This document shows positions 14,615 through 22,971 of a stretch of 25,857 nucleotides of DNA, piece by piece. Position numbers and translations under genes: made by a program. The stretch spans positions 1 to 25,857 of the forward strand of contig CAYXDG010000050.1 in assembly GCA_964463655.1 (NCBI GenBank). The letters are read 5' to 3'. The notes under the pieces are model-generated. The model had not been told where the DNA came from. It did not search any database and worked only from the letters and a program-made list of their open reading frames with translations. Every line of letters starts with the position of its first letter. Position 1 is the first letter of the stretch. Source of the stretch: Halothece sp964463655. GTDB taxonomy: Bacteria > Cyanobacteriota > Cyanobacteriia > Cyanobacteriales > Rubidibacteraceae.

Positions 14615-15652
14615 CTAATTAATGATCAATTGATTGGCAAAGTCTAACAAGCGATTAATTCCCCAAAACTGATCTTCGTGCTGATTCTTTTGGGCAATGT
14701 GAGCAATATGACCCCCAGCATCCGTTAACAAAAGATGACCGTTGGGATTATGTTCAATTTTGGTTTTCAGGTCTGACACTAAACTGGGGTCAAAAACGGG
14801 ATCATCTGCGGCATAAACCACTAGGTAGGGTAAGGTTAATTGGTCAAGTAAATACAATCCCCCTGTTTGGTGGTAGTATTCAGAAACGTTATGGAAACCA
14901 TAATAATTAATTACTATTTCGCGATCGAAACTCTTAATGGAATCAATCCTCTCCACAGCACCTTCAGCAACCGCATCAGGGAAAGTGCTTGCTTTGCGTC
15001 GCGCTTCCAAGATTAACTGTTTCGTAAAATTTTTCTCCACCAAGCGCCCAAAGGGATAACTCAGCAAATAATCCAGAGACCGGTTCGATTCTAAATTGGG
15101 GCATAAAGTCGCACCACCGATAATATAAGGACTATTCTGCGCTTCCTTTAACCCCCACAGTGTCAACTGTCCACCTAAAGAAAAGCCCATTAAAACCACA
15201 TTTTGGGGACAGCCTAACGCCACCAACTGTTCAGCGAGTAAAACTTGATCGGCCCCTTCGCGCCAGCCATCAGAGCTAGGAGCAGGGGATAATTGAGCCG
15301 TTTTGCCATGTCCACGCCAATCATAGAGCAAAACTGCCCAACCCTGAGCATAAGCCTTATAAGCGGTTAAATAAGCATACCAAGATTGTTCCGTATTACC
15401 TGTGATCCCATAGGTGATAATGATTGTCCCATAAGCATCAGGAGGACAAACCCATTTCCCCCACAAGGGAACATTTTCAGCCCCAAGAAACACCTTTTCT
15501 TGCCAAGGAAGGGAAGGATAGCCTTTGATCCACCACACCCGATCTTGCCAAATTTCCCAAGCCTTGCCGTACCGATAATGAGTTGCTACAGTCTGGACAA
15601 TACCATCACGAAACAAGTAAGGGGGAATATAGGGAGTTAAAAAAATTGTCAT
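14615..15652 (-). CDS. Alpha/beta hydrolase, YheT/EMB8-like
   Basis: 345 aa. The alpha/beta hydrolase core is clear: an oxyanion region TYGITGN, the strand and turn LLYDWRGHGKT, the nucleophile elbow VLMGFSLGGQL (Ser), the acid in YAADDPVFDPS (Asp), and the base in DAGGHIAHI (His). The order and the LYDWRGHG and GG-H-IAH blocks recall the YheT/EMB8 esterase-like group of the cytoplasm, whose substrate is not known. The start is at the ATG of 15652; a GTG one codon earlier is possible. No ribosome-binding site is clear. The gene faces away from rpaA. Confidence 0.82.
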   Translation of the reverse strand: MTIFLTPYIPPYLFRDGIVQTVATHYRYGKAWEIWQDRVWWIKGYPSLPWQEKVFLGAENVPLWGKWVCPPDAYGTIIITYGITGNTEQSWYAYLTAYKAYAQGWAVLLYDWRGHGKTAQLSPAPSSDGWREGADQVLLAEQLVALGCPQNVVLMGFSLGGQLTLWGLKEAQNSPYIIGGATLCPNLESNRSLDYLLSYPFGRLVEKNFTKQLILEARRKASTFPDAVAEGAVERIDSIKSFDREIVINYYGFHNVSEYYHQTGGLYLLDQLTLPYLVVYAADDPVFDPSLVSDLKTKIEHNPNGHLLLTDAGGHIAHIAQKNQHEDQFWGINRLLDFANQLIIN

Positions 15653-15836
15653 CACTGGTAAAATTAGGGGATTATTCGTTATAATTCTTAAGACTTGTTA
15701 AAGATGACGGGAGAAGTGCTTATGAATTCTTCAAGGAATCTTAATTCAGAATAAAGAGATTGAAGCAAAGCTCATATAATTAGTAGATAAATCTTAAGTT
15801 TTTGTTTACACATCTTGTCAAACCCTAAATAAAAGT

Positions 15837-15850
15837 ATAGCTGAAGCTAT
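15837..15850. promoter_or_regulatory. palindrome just before the rpaA start codon
   Basis: ATAGCT-GA-AGCTAT, a perfect 6-bp inverted repeat, ends four bases before the rpaA ATG, where a ribosome-binding site would lie. No other Shine-Dalgarno is seen. TTTACA at 15804-15809 and TATAAT at 15775-15780 are candidate promoter elements upstream. Confidence 0.4.
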
Positions 15851-15854
15851 CATA

Positions 15855-16613
15855 ATGATGCCTCGAATCCTTGTTATTGAAGATGATCCCGCCATTTCCG
15901 AACTGGTTTCCATTAACCTTGAAATGGCTGGCTATACCGTAGAACCTGCTAGCGACGGAATTAAAGGTCAAGCTCTCGCCGTTCAACTCCAACCAGATTT
16001 GATCATGCTTGACCTGATGCTACCCCGTGTTGATGGCTTAACTGTCTGTCAGCGCCTCCGACGGGACGATCGCACTTCCGAGATTCCAATCTTAATGTTG
16101 ACTGCTTTAGGTCAAACTCAAGATAAGGTGGAAGGCTTTAATGCAGGTGCAGATGACTATATGACTAAACCTTTTGAAGTGGAAGAGATGTTAGCCCGTA
16201 TCCGCGCTCTCCTCCGTCGCAGTGATCGCATCCCCAAAGCAGCCAAACACAGTGAGATTCTGAACTATGGCCCGTTGACCTTAGTTCCAGAAAGGTTTGA
16301 GGCGATTTGGTTTGGAAAAACTGTTAAGTTAACTCATCTGGAGTTTGAACTTCTCCACTGTTTGCTGCAACGTCATGGACAAACGGTTTCTCCCAGTGAA
16401 ATCCTAAAAGAAGTATGGGGCTATGATCCCGATGATGATATTGAAACGATTCGGGTGCATATTCGTCACCTCCGCACTAAACTAGAACCAGAACCCCGTC
16501 ATCCCATGTACATTAAAACAGTTTATGGGGCTGGCTATTGTCTGGAATTGCCCAGTGAAGGAGACTTGATGGCTCAAGAAAAAAACTCGGCAGCCCTGGA
16601 GGAGAAAAAGTAA
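15855..16613 (+). CDS. rpaA: RpaA-type OmpR-family response regulator
   Basis: 252 aa. The receiver domain (residues 1-120) has the acidic pair in VIEDDPAI, phosphoacceptor Asp53 (LIMLDLMLPRVDG), Thr in LMLTALGQ and Lys in TKPFEVEEML. The C-terminal winged-helix DNA-binding domain (about 145-240) contains LTHLEFELLHCLLQRHGQTVS and the recognition segment IETIRVHIRHLRTKLE, ending YIKTVYGAGYCLEL. The run from NLEMAGY through AAKHSEILNYGPLTLVPERFEAIW matches my memory of RpaA, the circadian output and phycobilisome-association regulator phosphorylated by SasA, more closely than RpaB. The tail after residue 240 is variable. It heads a tight operon with gloB (5-base gap) and an SDR gene. Confidence 0.87.
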   Translation: MMPRILVIEDDPAISELVSINLEMAGYTVEPASDGIKGQALAVQLQPDLIMLDLMLPRVDGLTVCQRLRRDDRTSEIPILMLTALGQTQDKVEGFNAGADDYMTKPFEVEEMLARIRALLRRSDRIPKAAKHSEILNYGPLTLVPERFEAIWFGKTVKLTHLEFELLHCLLQRHGQTVSPSEILKEVWGYDPDDDIETIRVHIRHLRTKLEPEPRHPMYIKTVYGAGYCLELPSEGDLMAQEKNSAALEEKK

Positions 16614-16618
16614 GTATC

Positions 16619-17392
16619 ATGAAGGTCAAACGTTTACCATCTCTCTCAGATAACTATATCTTTGTGCTTTATGATGCTAGGCGCAAGATAGCAGCAACCA
16701 TTGATCCAGCAGAAGCCAACCCTGTGTTGAAGTTTCTTCAGGAAATGGATGCAGAGTTGGTGGCGATTTTTAATACCCATCATCACTTTGATCATGTGGG
16801 AGGAAACCGCGAACTGAAAAAACACTATCCTCAAGCTGTGGTTTATGGGAGTGCTAAAGATGAAAGCCGTATTCCCCATCAGGAAGTGTTTCTCAACGAA
16901 GGCGATACAGTGACCTTTGCGGGGCGATTGGGCAAAGTCTTGTTCGTCCCCGGCCATACCTCTGGTCACATTGCCTACTATTTCCCCCCAGCAGAAGGCG
17001 AAGACACAGGAGACCTCTTTGCTGGTGATACTTTATTTGTTGGCGGTTGTGGACGCTTATTCGAGGGAACCCCAAGCCAAATGGTGGACTCTCTGAGTAA
17101 ACTGAAAACCCTCCCCGATCAAACTCGTCTCTGGTGCGCTCATGAATATACCCTGAAAAACTATCAGTTTGCGATCACTGTTGAACCGAATAATCCTTTG
17201 GTACAAGCAAGATATCAGGAAGTGCAAGCAGATCGACAAGCAGGGAAAGCAACGGTTCCCTCTTTATTAGCGCAAGAAAAACAGACTAATCCCTTTCTTC
17301 GTTGGGAAGATAAAAATTTACAGGCGATCGCGCAATCTTCCGATCCGATCCAAACCTTTGGACGCATACGCGGGATGAAAGACCGCTTTTAG
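16619..17392 (+). CDS. gloB: Hydroxyacylglutathione hydrolase (glyoxalase II)
   Basis: Hydrolyses S-lactoylglutathione to lactate and glutathione, the second step in methylglyoxal detoxification. 257 aa, normal length. The metallo-beta-lactamase motif THHHFDHVGG (residues 53-62) gives metal ligands His54, His56, Asp58 and His59. Further ligands are in VPGHTSGHIAYY, FAGDTLFVGGCGRLFEGT and WCAHEYT. The C-terminal glyoxalase II domain ends NPFLRWEDKNLQAIA. A GGAGGAG sequence inside the rpaA 3' end, 14 bases before the ATG, and the 5-base gap suggest co-transcription with rpaA. Confidence 0.94.
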   Translation: MKVKRLPSLSDNYIFVLYDARRKIAATIDPAEANPVLKFLQEMDAELVAIFNTHHHFDHVGGNRELKKHYPQAVVYGSAKDESRIPHQEVFLNEGDTVTFAGRLGKVLFVPGHTSGHIAYYFPPAEGEDTGDLFAGDTLFVGGCGRLFEGTPSQMVDSLSKLKTLPDQTRLWCAHEYTLKNYQFAITVEPNNPLVQARYQEVQADRQAGKATVPSLLAQEKQTNPFLRWEDKNLQAIAQSSDPIQTFGRIRGMKDRF

Positions 17393-17409
17393 TTTAGGAG
17401 AAATCAAAG

Positions 17410-18066
17410 ATGAAAGCATTTGTCGCTGGTGCAACGGGTGAAACAGGACGACGCATTGTTCAGGAGTTAGTCAACGCCAACATTCCAGTCCGTGCGTTGG
17501 TGAGAAATTTAGAACAAGGACAAACGATCTTACCCCCAGAAGCAGACTTAGTGGTAGGAGATGTCCTCAAACCTGAGAGTCTAGAGGAGGCGATCGCTGA
17601 TTGCACTGTCTTGTTATCCGCAACAGGCGCTCGTCCCAGTTTTGATCCCACTGGCCCGTTTCAAGTGGATTATCAAGGAACTAAAAACCTGATTGACATC
17701 GCAAAAGAGAAGAACATAGAACATTTTGTGATGGTGTCCTCCCTATGTGTGTCGCGCTTCTTCCACCCCTTAAACCTGTTTTGGCTGGTGCTGTATTGGA
17801 AAAAACAAGCAGAAATGGAGTTACAAAAAAGTGCTTTAACTTACACCATTGTCCGTCCAGGGGGGTTAAAAAATGAAGACACTCCCGACGCGATCGTCGC
17901 TGCTAAAGCTGATACCCTATTTGAAGGGAGTATTCCCCGCACCAAAGTCGCACAGGTCAGCGTCGCTGCATTAAACCAGCCAGAAGCCAAAAATAAAATC
18001 ATCGAGATCGTCGCGCAACCCGATGCTTCCTCTCGCAGTTGGGAGGAATTATTCGCTCAGGTTTAA
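17410..18066 (+). CDS. NAD(P)-binding atypical SDR (NmrA/Ycf39-like)
   Basis: 218 aa. The Rossmann nucleotide loop is at the N-terminus (VAGATGETGRRIVQEL, the GxxGxxG variant of atypical SDRs), followed by VRALVRN, LVVGDVLKPESLEEA and a DYQGTKNLIDIAKE helix. The typical SDR YxxxK is not obvious: the segment reads LVLYWKKQAEME, where Tyr-Trp-Lys-Lys may play that part. TIVRPGGL matches the family. Members act as reductases or assembly chaperones in thylakoid biology; the substrate is unknown. A ribosome-binding site (AGGAG) lies in the 17-base gap after gloB, so it should be the last gene of the rpaA operon. Confidence 0.82.
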   Translation: MKAFVAGATGETGRRIVQELVNANIPVRALVRNLEQGQTILPPEADLVVGDVLKPESLEEAIADCTVLLSATGARPSFDPTGPFQVDYQGTKNLIDIAKEKNIEHFVMVSSLCVSRFFHPLNLFWLVLYWKKQAEMELQKSALTYTIVRPGGLKNEDTPDAIVAAKADTLFEGSIPRTKVAQVSVAALNQPEAKNKIIEIVAQPDASSRSWEELFAQV

Positions 18067-18099
18067 CATTGTTCTCTACTGTTTCAGTTGCTATTCTTG

Positions 18100-18142
18100 C
18101 AATACCCAGCCAGACAGCAGTTGGATTCTGCTCGGCTCTATT
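18100..18142 (+). repeat. copy of the tmRNA 3' end (ssrA fragment)
   Basis: 43 bases match the last part of ssrA at 25244-25287, with one deleted base and a few substitutions. The T-arm is recognisable (CAGCAGTTGGATTCTGCTCGG, where ssrA has GTTCGATTC). It has the same orientation as ssrA. The rest of the tmRNA is absent. Such 3' fragments are the usual scar of elements that integrate into ssrA. Confidence 0.8.
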
Positions 18143-18387
18143 ATTTAAAGGAATTATTTTGGATCAGCTTGTTGTTCATCCAAATTAGCAATAGGTAGCG
18201 CCATGTACCCAATTCCTAAATTTGGTTTGTGACAGAGTTAATCTGATCGTGAAGTGATTACTCAGGAATCAACAAAGAACAATTAGCGGTAGAGAAATTA
18301 TTAATTGCTTAGTTGCCATAGTGAAGAGATGATACAGGAAAAATGAATGAAGCAGCGATCGAGTCGTACTTATGTTGTTTGGAATTG
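18143..18387. other. non-coding stretch after the ssrA fragment
   Basis: The gap between the SDR gene (stop 18066) and the EamA gene (stop 18388) is 321 bases. Apart from the tmRNA-like fragment I see no convincing gene, repeat or terminator hairpin in it. Confidence 0.4.
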
Positions 18388-19251
18388 CTAAGCTAAAGTA
18401 ATTAAGAGAACGCCAATCACCATGACAGTTGCGCCAGAAGCTCGTTGTTTTAATCCTTTTTCTTTGAAAATTAAATGTCCCCAAATTACACTTAATAAAG
18501 CACTCATACGTTTAATTGAGATGACATGAGCCACTAAAGTTAAACTGATGGCTTGCATTTGACAGAGAACGACTAAACCTTGTAAAAATCCGATCGGGGC
18601 TAACTTAGGTAAATTTTTAACCACTGTCTTTAAACTGTTGCGAGATTGATAAAGCATAATCGGAAATAGTCCAACCGAGATATAACAATGAATCGCGATC
18701 GCCCAAAAAACTGGGGAAGAATTGCGAACCCCAATTTTATCAATAGTAGCACTAAAGCTCCACAGAAACGCCACTAATAACATTAATTGCGATCCTTTTT
18801 CTTTCAGCAATGCTTGAAACGGGGCGAAATAACCTTGCTGCTTTTGTTGTAAGTTTAAAATATAAGAACCAGCAACAATAAAAACAATTCCCAGAGCATC
18901 GATCGCGCTGGGATTTTCATTAGCAATAAGAGGAGAGGTGACTAATAAAAAAAGTGGGGTAAAGGTAATTAAAGGAACAGCTAAGGATAAATCAGTTAAT
19001 TTAATAGCGCGAATATAAAGCAACATAGCAACAACATTAATACTTCCCCCGGCGATTAACGCCTTGAAAAAATTGTCTCCTAATTCAGGAATATCTATAA
19101 ACCCTAAAAAGGGAAACATCAAGGGTAACGAAAAAAACACCATTGACCAAGCAACAACATATTCATCTAAAGTTTGCAACCCTCGTTTACTGACCACATC
19201 TTTCGTTGATTCAAAAAAAGCCGTTAAACTCGCAAAAAGAATCCAAATCAT
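18388..19251 (-). CDS. EamA/DMT-family transporter
   Basis: 287 aa with about ten hydrophobic segments in two homologous halves, the EamA repeat layout. The first half has the pattern ALIAGGSINVVAMLLYIRAIKLTDLSLAVPLITFTPLF, and the second has IGFLQGLVVLCQMQAISLTLVAHVISIKRMSALLSVIWGHLIFKEK. These are the helix 3-4 signatures of drug/metabolite transporters. Located in the inner membrane; substrate unknown. It lies between the ssrA fragment and a decayed TRAP gene, so it could be cargo of an old island (inference). No operon partner is seen. Confidence 0.85.
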   Translation of the reverse strand: MIWILFASLTAFFESTKDVVSKRGLQTLDEYVVAWSMVFFSLPLMFPFLGFIDIPELGDNFFKALIAGGSINVVAMLLYIRAIKLTDLSLAVPLITFTPLFLLVTSPLIANENPSAIDALGIVFIVAGSYILNLQQKQQGYFAPFQALLKEKGSQLMLLVAFLWSFSATIDKIGVRNSSPVFWAIAIHCYISVGLFPIMLYQSRNSLKTVVKNLPKLAPIGFLQGLVVLCQMQAISLTLVAHVISIKRMSALLSVIWGHLIFKEKGLKQRASGATVMVIGVLLITLA

Positions 19252-19340
19252 TGTATTATTGGCAAAACATCTCCCTAAGATAACAAATTATAAATACAGA
19301 TGAAACGCAGAACATTTATAGCGATTTTAATATCATTAAC

Positions 19341-19600
19341 TTTCCCGCAGGGAATACAGGAGCACAAATGGGAGGATGGTTCAATCAAGAAATTAACTCC
19401 CTCAGTGACCTCAATGGCTTAAAAATGCGGATTCTAGGCTTAGGTGGAAAAGTGATGTCTGAGTTGGGCGTGAATGTGCAAGTATTGGGAGGAGGAGAAG
19501 TCTATCTAGCTTTAGAAAGAGGGGTGATTGATCAAGTATCCCAATGGAATCAAGTCAATGAGCTTAGTTTTTCCAGTTTTATGGCAGCCAACACAAATAC
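19341..19600 (+). pseudogene. remnant of a TRAP transporter substrate-binding protein (DctP type)
   Basis: The translation FPAGNTGAQMGGWFNQEINS, then LNGLKMRILGLGGKVMSELGVNVQVLGGGEVYLALERGVID, matches the central part of TRAP-type periplasmic binding proteins. A complete one is about 350 residues with a signal peptide; here only about 85 residues remain. The similarity begins before the first ATG (19368), so the apparent start is not real. The frame runs into the 3' end of tatC. No TRAP membrane subunits are present. It is a relic of a deleted uptake system. Confidence 0.8.
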
Positions 19601-20364
19601 TATCTTCCCAGAAGTTTTACCACACCAATTCCACTAAAGTATAAACCTAACACCGCCCCCGCTAAGAGGGATTGAGTCAGAGGATCAGTCGAAGGAGTTA
19701 AGATCGCACCTAAAACGGCTGAGCCAAGGATAACATAGCGCCATCCTGAAAGCATGATTTTCGATGAGACAAGACCTAATAATCCTAATAAAACCTGAAT
19801 AATCGGAATCTGGAAAGCCAGAGCAGTGCTAAATAATAACAAGAGAACGAAGCGAAAATATTGATCAATTGACCACATCTGTTCAACCACGTCTTGACCG
19901 TAGCTGATAAAAAACTTTAACGCAGCAGGAACTAAGGCATAATAAGCAAAGACTAATCCCACACCAAACAGGAGCGTTGAGCCGACCATCACTGGAATAA
20001 GGAGACGACGTTCACCACGAGTTAAGCCAGGAAGGATAAATAAAAGAATTTGATAGACAATAAACGGACTCGCCACCAATAAGCCACTATAACCCGCGAC
20101 TTTCACCGAAACAAAGAAGTATTCTCCAGGGGCCAGTTGTAAGAATTTTACCCCTTGGGCGGGAAGTTGTAAAGTTTCCACGATCGGGCGGACAAAGATA
20201 AAACAGCCGATAATTCCCACACCGACTGCAATGAGGGAATAAAAAATGCGCCAGCGCAGTTCTTCGAGATGATCGAAAATGGACATCTCTTTCTCATCAG
20301 GAATTTGGTTGAGATAATCTTCTGGAGTGCGATCGGTTTTGGTCGAGGTTTCAACTGGGGACAT
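19600..20364 (-). CDS. tatC: Sec-independent translocase subunit TatC
   Basis: Multi-spanning receptor subunit of the twin-arginine protein export system, in thylakoid and plasma membrane. 254 aa from the chosen ATG at 20364 (MSPVETSTKTDRTPEDYL). Family marks: FDHLEELRWRIF before the first helix, LAPGEYFFVSVKVAGYSGLLVASPFIVYQ, the FILPGLTRGERR cytoplasmic loop, FALAFQIP-like TALAFQIPIIQVLL, and the LTPSTDPLTQ end block. Six membrane segments are visible. The frame extends to 20439 but would then overlap the region before sdhB; the extra residues have no family match. It diverges from sdhB with 111 bases between starts. Confidence 0.94.
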   Translation of the reverse strand: MSPVETSTKTDRTPEDYLNQIPDEKEMSIFDHLEELRWRIFYSLIAVGVGIIGCFIFVRPIVETLQLPAQGVKFLQLAPGEYFFVSVKVAGYSGLLVASPFIVYQILLFILPGLTRGERRLLIPVMVGSTLLFGVGLVFAYYALVPAALKFFISYGQDVVEQMWSIDQYFRFVLLLLFSTALAFQIPIIQVLLGLLGLVSSKIMLSGWRYVILGSAVLGAILTPSTDPLTQSLLAGAVLGLYFSGIGVVKLLGR

Positions 20365-20475
20365 TTGTTGGTCTGTGGTGTTTTTCTTTCCTATTCTATC
20401 TAAGGCGCGATCGATTAGCCTAATGGCTTGGTCTCCCATCTAAGCGCTACCCTAGAATCTAAAACACCCAAAGCA

Positions 20476-21237
20476 ATGCACCTACACTTAAACATTTGGC
20501 GACAATTTAACTCTGACGCTGAAGGAGAAATGGTCACTTATGAATTAGAAAATGTTTCTCCAGACAGTTCATTTTTAGAAATGCTCGACCTCCTCAATGA
20601 AAACCTGATTACCCAAGGAGAAGACCCCATTGCCTTTGACCACGACTGTCGCGAGGGAATCTGTGGTAGTTGCGCCATGACCATTAATGGAATTCCCCAA
20701 GGAGCAGAAAAGGAAACTGCTGCTTGTCAATTGTATATGCGTCATTTCAATGATGGCGATAAGATTACCATTGAACCTTGGCGAGCAAAACCCTTTCCTG
20801 TGATTAAAGACCTTGTGGTCGATCGCTCGGCGTTTGATGCTTTAATTCAAGCAGGTGGCTTTATCACTGCACGGACGGGCAGCGCCCCCGATGCTAATCA
20901 GACTCCCATTCCCAAAGCAGTGGCTGATGGCGCAATGGATGCAGCAGCTTGTATTGGTTGCGGTGCTTGTGTGGCGACTTGTAAAAATGCCTCTGCAATG
21001 CTGTTTGTCGGGGCGAAAACAGCCCATTTGAACAGTCTTCCCCAAGGCCAACCTGAAAAAGACGATCGCGTTTTAAATTTGGTTAAAAAGATGGATGAAT
21101 TAGGCTTTGGCAATTGTAGCAATTATGGGGAATGTCAAGCTGTTTGCCCCAAAGGAATTACCCTAGATGTAATTTCTAAATTAAACCGAGATTACGCGAT
21201 TGCCCAACTCCGTCGTTTCTTTCGTGTAAAAAGTTAG
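20476..21237 (+). CDS. sdhB: Succinate dehydrogenase/fumarate reductase iron-sulfur subunit
   Basis: Electron-transfer subunit of complex II linking the TCA cycle to quinone reduction. 253 aa from the ATG at 20476 (MHLHLNIWRQFNSDAEG); the frame continues upstream to a TTG at 20428, which I reject. Cluster ligands: the [2Fe-2S] motif CREGICGSC plus a later Cys in ETAACQLY, the [4Fe-4S] motif CIGCGACVATCKNA, and CSNYGECQAVCPKGI. The spacing fits the non-mitochondrial type B group. The flavoprotein subunit is not in the window, which is usual in cyanobacteria, where sdh genes are scattered. Confidence 0.92.
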   Translation: MHLHLNIWRQFNSDAEGEMVTYELENVSPDSSFLEMLDLLNENLITQGEDPIAFDHDCREGICGSCAMTINGIPQGAEKETAACQLYMRHFNDGDKITIEPWRAKPFPVIKDLVVDRSAFDALIQAGGFITARTGSAPDANQTPIPKAVADGAMDAAACIGCGACVATCKNASAMLFVGAKTAHLNSLPQGQPEKDDRVLNLVKKMDELGFGNCSNYGECQAVCPKGITLDVISKLNRDYAIAQLRRFFRVKS

Positions 21238-21272
21238 TGTCATTGATTTCATCAGCGATTTCAGAAAAGCCA

Positions 21273-21301
21273 TTGACTTGAAATGTTAAGCTGAGGGATA
21301 A
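21273..21301 (+). promoter_or_regulatory. candidate promoter of the sulfatase-like gene
   Basis: TTGACT at 21273-21278, 17 bases, then a weak GGATAA (21296-21301), all within the 82-base gap before the ATG at 21320. The -35 is good and the -10 is poor. Confidence 0.35.
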
Positions 21302-21319
21302 CTTGAAAAGGGTTTAACT

Positions 21320-22852
21320 ATGACTTCCCCAGATATCATTTTTCTGGTACTTGATACCCAACGCGCTGACCGACTTTCTTGTTACGGCTATCCTCAAGAA
21401 ACTTCTCCTGCGATCGACCGCTTAGCGAGTGAAGCAACACAGTTTGAGAACGCGATCGCTCCCGCACAATGGACAATTCCTTCTCATGCCTCTATGTTTA
21501 CAGGGGTTTATCCCTCTGTCCATCAAATAGTACAGTCCTATTCTGTACTCCCCGCAACTTTACCAACCTTAGCAGAACGATTGCAAGCAGGAGGCTACTA
21601 CACCGCAGCTTTTTGTAATAACCCATTAGTGGGAGTGATTAATAATGGCCTGCGTCGTGGTTTCTATAGCTTTCTTAACTATAGCGGTTTACTTACCTCA
21701 CAACCCAATCAAGCTGGAGTCACTTCAAACTTGATCGATCGCTATCGTCAGGGGTTTAAGCGGGTTTTAGCCAACACTTTGAATCAAGTTCAAGACAGGT
21801 TTGCCCGATCGGAATTAATGTTAGCATTATCTTTTACCCCGATTATGGTTCCGTTGTGGCAAACAGCATTAAGTTTCAAGGGAAACACGACAAAATCTCT
21901 CAGTGATGCGGTTAAACTGTTAACGGAACGGCAAGGATTAGCACCCGATCAGCCCATCTTTACATTTATTAACCTGATGGGAACTCATATGCCGTATCAT
22001 CCGCCAAGAAAATATGTGGAGAGGTTTGCGCCAAATGTATTGCGCGATCCCACTTCTCAACGCTATCTCCGCCAATTTAACAGCGATGTCTATGGCTGGT
22101 TAGCTCCCCTCGCTTCCCCGCTTAATGAACAGCAAAAAGCCACCTTAGATGGAATGTATAACGCAGAAGTCGCAGCACAAGATGAACAAGTGGGATGGTT
22201 TTTACAGCAGTTGCGAGACAACGGACGGTGGGAGAATACCATTGTGATTGTTTGTTCCGATCATGGAGAACATTTGGGAGAAAAGCAGCTAGTCGGTCAT
22301 ACCAATGCCATCTATAATGAATTAGCAAGAGTTCCTCTCATCATTCGCACTCCCAATGGGGATTTTCCCGCCAAACAACGCACAGAGATTGTCTCTACTC
22401 GTCGTCTCTTCCATACAGTCTTAACCGCAGCAGGACTAGCTAATGAGTCAGAAACAGCGTTAACCCTCGCAGAAGGGAATCAAAATGAAGCCGTCTTTGC
22501 TGAAGCAGTTCCCCCACAAAACGTGATTAACCTCTTGCAAGAACGACAGCCTGAATTAGTTTCTTCTCGGGGATACGATCGCACAACACGGGCTATCTGG
22601 CAAGGAAATTATAAACTGTTAGCCAAGGGAGACTCAGGGTTAGACCATCGTGAGTTGTATAATCTGGTCGATGACCCTAGAGAGTCCATTAATCTCCACG
22701 ATATTTTCCCTGAGAAAGTCGAACCCCTCTGCGATCGCCTACAATCTTTTTTAGGAGAACTGCCAGCCACTCGTCTTGCAGAAGAAACCGCCGATAACTA
22801 TAATGACCCAGAAGTGTATCGCCGTTTGCGCGATTTAGGCTATATTGATTAG
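21320..22852 (+). CDS. Sulfatase-like hydrolase/transferase (alkaline phosphatase superfamily)
   Basis: 510 aa, soluble by appearance. The N-terminal FLVLDTQRADRLSCYGY supplies the first metal Asp. The nucleophile region reads APAQWTIPSHASMFTG. Later metal ligands are in MGTHMPYHPP and CSDHGEHLGEKQLVGHT. True sulfatases need C/S-x-P-x-R so that Cys or Ser becomes formylglycine. Here the position is Thr52 and the Arg is His, so it is unlikely to be a formylglycine sulfatase. Phosphoglycerol and phosphoethanolamine transferases of this superfamily use a Thr nucleophile, though they are membrane-anchored. The C-terminal block GNYKLLAKGDSG...ELYNLVDDPRESINL is typical of sulfatase-like proteins. 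It stands alone and ends at a terminator hairpin. Confidence 0.85.
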   Translation: MTSPDIIFLVLDTQRADRLSCYGYPQETSPAIDRLASEATQFENAIAPAQWTIPSHASMFTGVYPSVHQIVQSYSVLPATLPTLAERLQAGGYYTAAFCNNPLVGVINNGLRRGFYSFLNYSGLLTSQPNQAGVTSNLIDRYRQGFKRVLANTLNQVQDRFARSELMLALSFTPIMVPLWQTALSFKGNTTKSLSDAVKLLTERQGLAPDQPIFTFINLMGTHMPYHPPRKYVERFAPNVLRDPTSQRYLRQFNSDVYGWLAPLASPLNEQQKATLDGMYNAEVAAQDEQVGWFLQQLRDNGRWENTIVIVCSDHGEHLGEKQLVGHTNAIYNELARVPLIIRTPNGDFPAKQRTEIVSTRRLFHTVLTAAGLANESETALTLAEGNQNEAVFAEAVPPQNVINLLQERQPELVSSRGYDRTTRAIWQGNYKLLAKGDSGLDHRELYNLVDDPRESINLHDIFPEKVEPLCDRLQSFLGELPATRLAEETADNYNDPEVYRRLRDLGYID

Positions 22853-22875
22853 TTTTGTATCCCACAAAAGAAAAT

Positions 22876-22896
22876 AACCCTCTCGGTGCGAGGGTT
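22876..22896. terminator. hairpin terminator after the sulfatase-like gene
   Basis: AACCCTC-TCGGTGC-GAGGGTT, a 7-bp perfect stem, 24 bases after the stop codon and followed by T-rich sequence from about 22910. It lies between convergent genes. Confidence 0.65.
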
Positions 22897-22971
22897 AGTC
22901 TGATCATCAATTTTTGATTTTTGATTAAAAAAGTGAGAATCACCTGCTCTTGATCCAGAAAAAATTTATTT

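Noticed and set aside
15804..15820. HLR1 (RpaB-binding) site upstream of rpaA
   Set aside because: TTTACA is followed by TTGTCA, which departs too far from the second TTTACA half-site to claim.
16646..16969. 107-codon frame antisense to gloB
   Set aside because: Lies entirely within a clear glyoxalase II gene on the other strand, with no domain.
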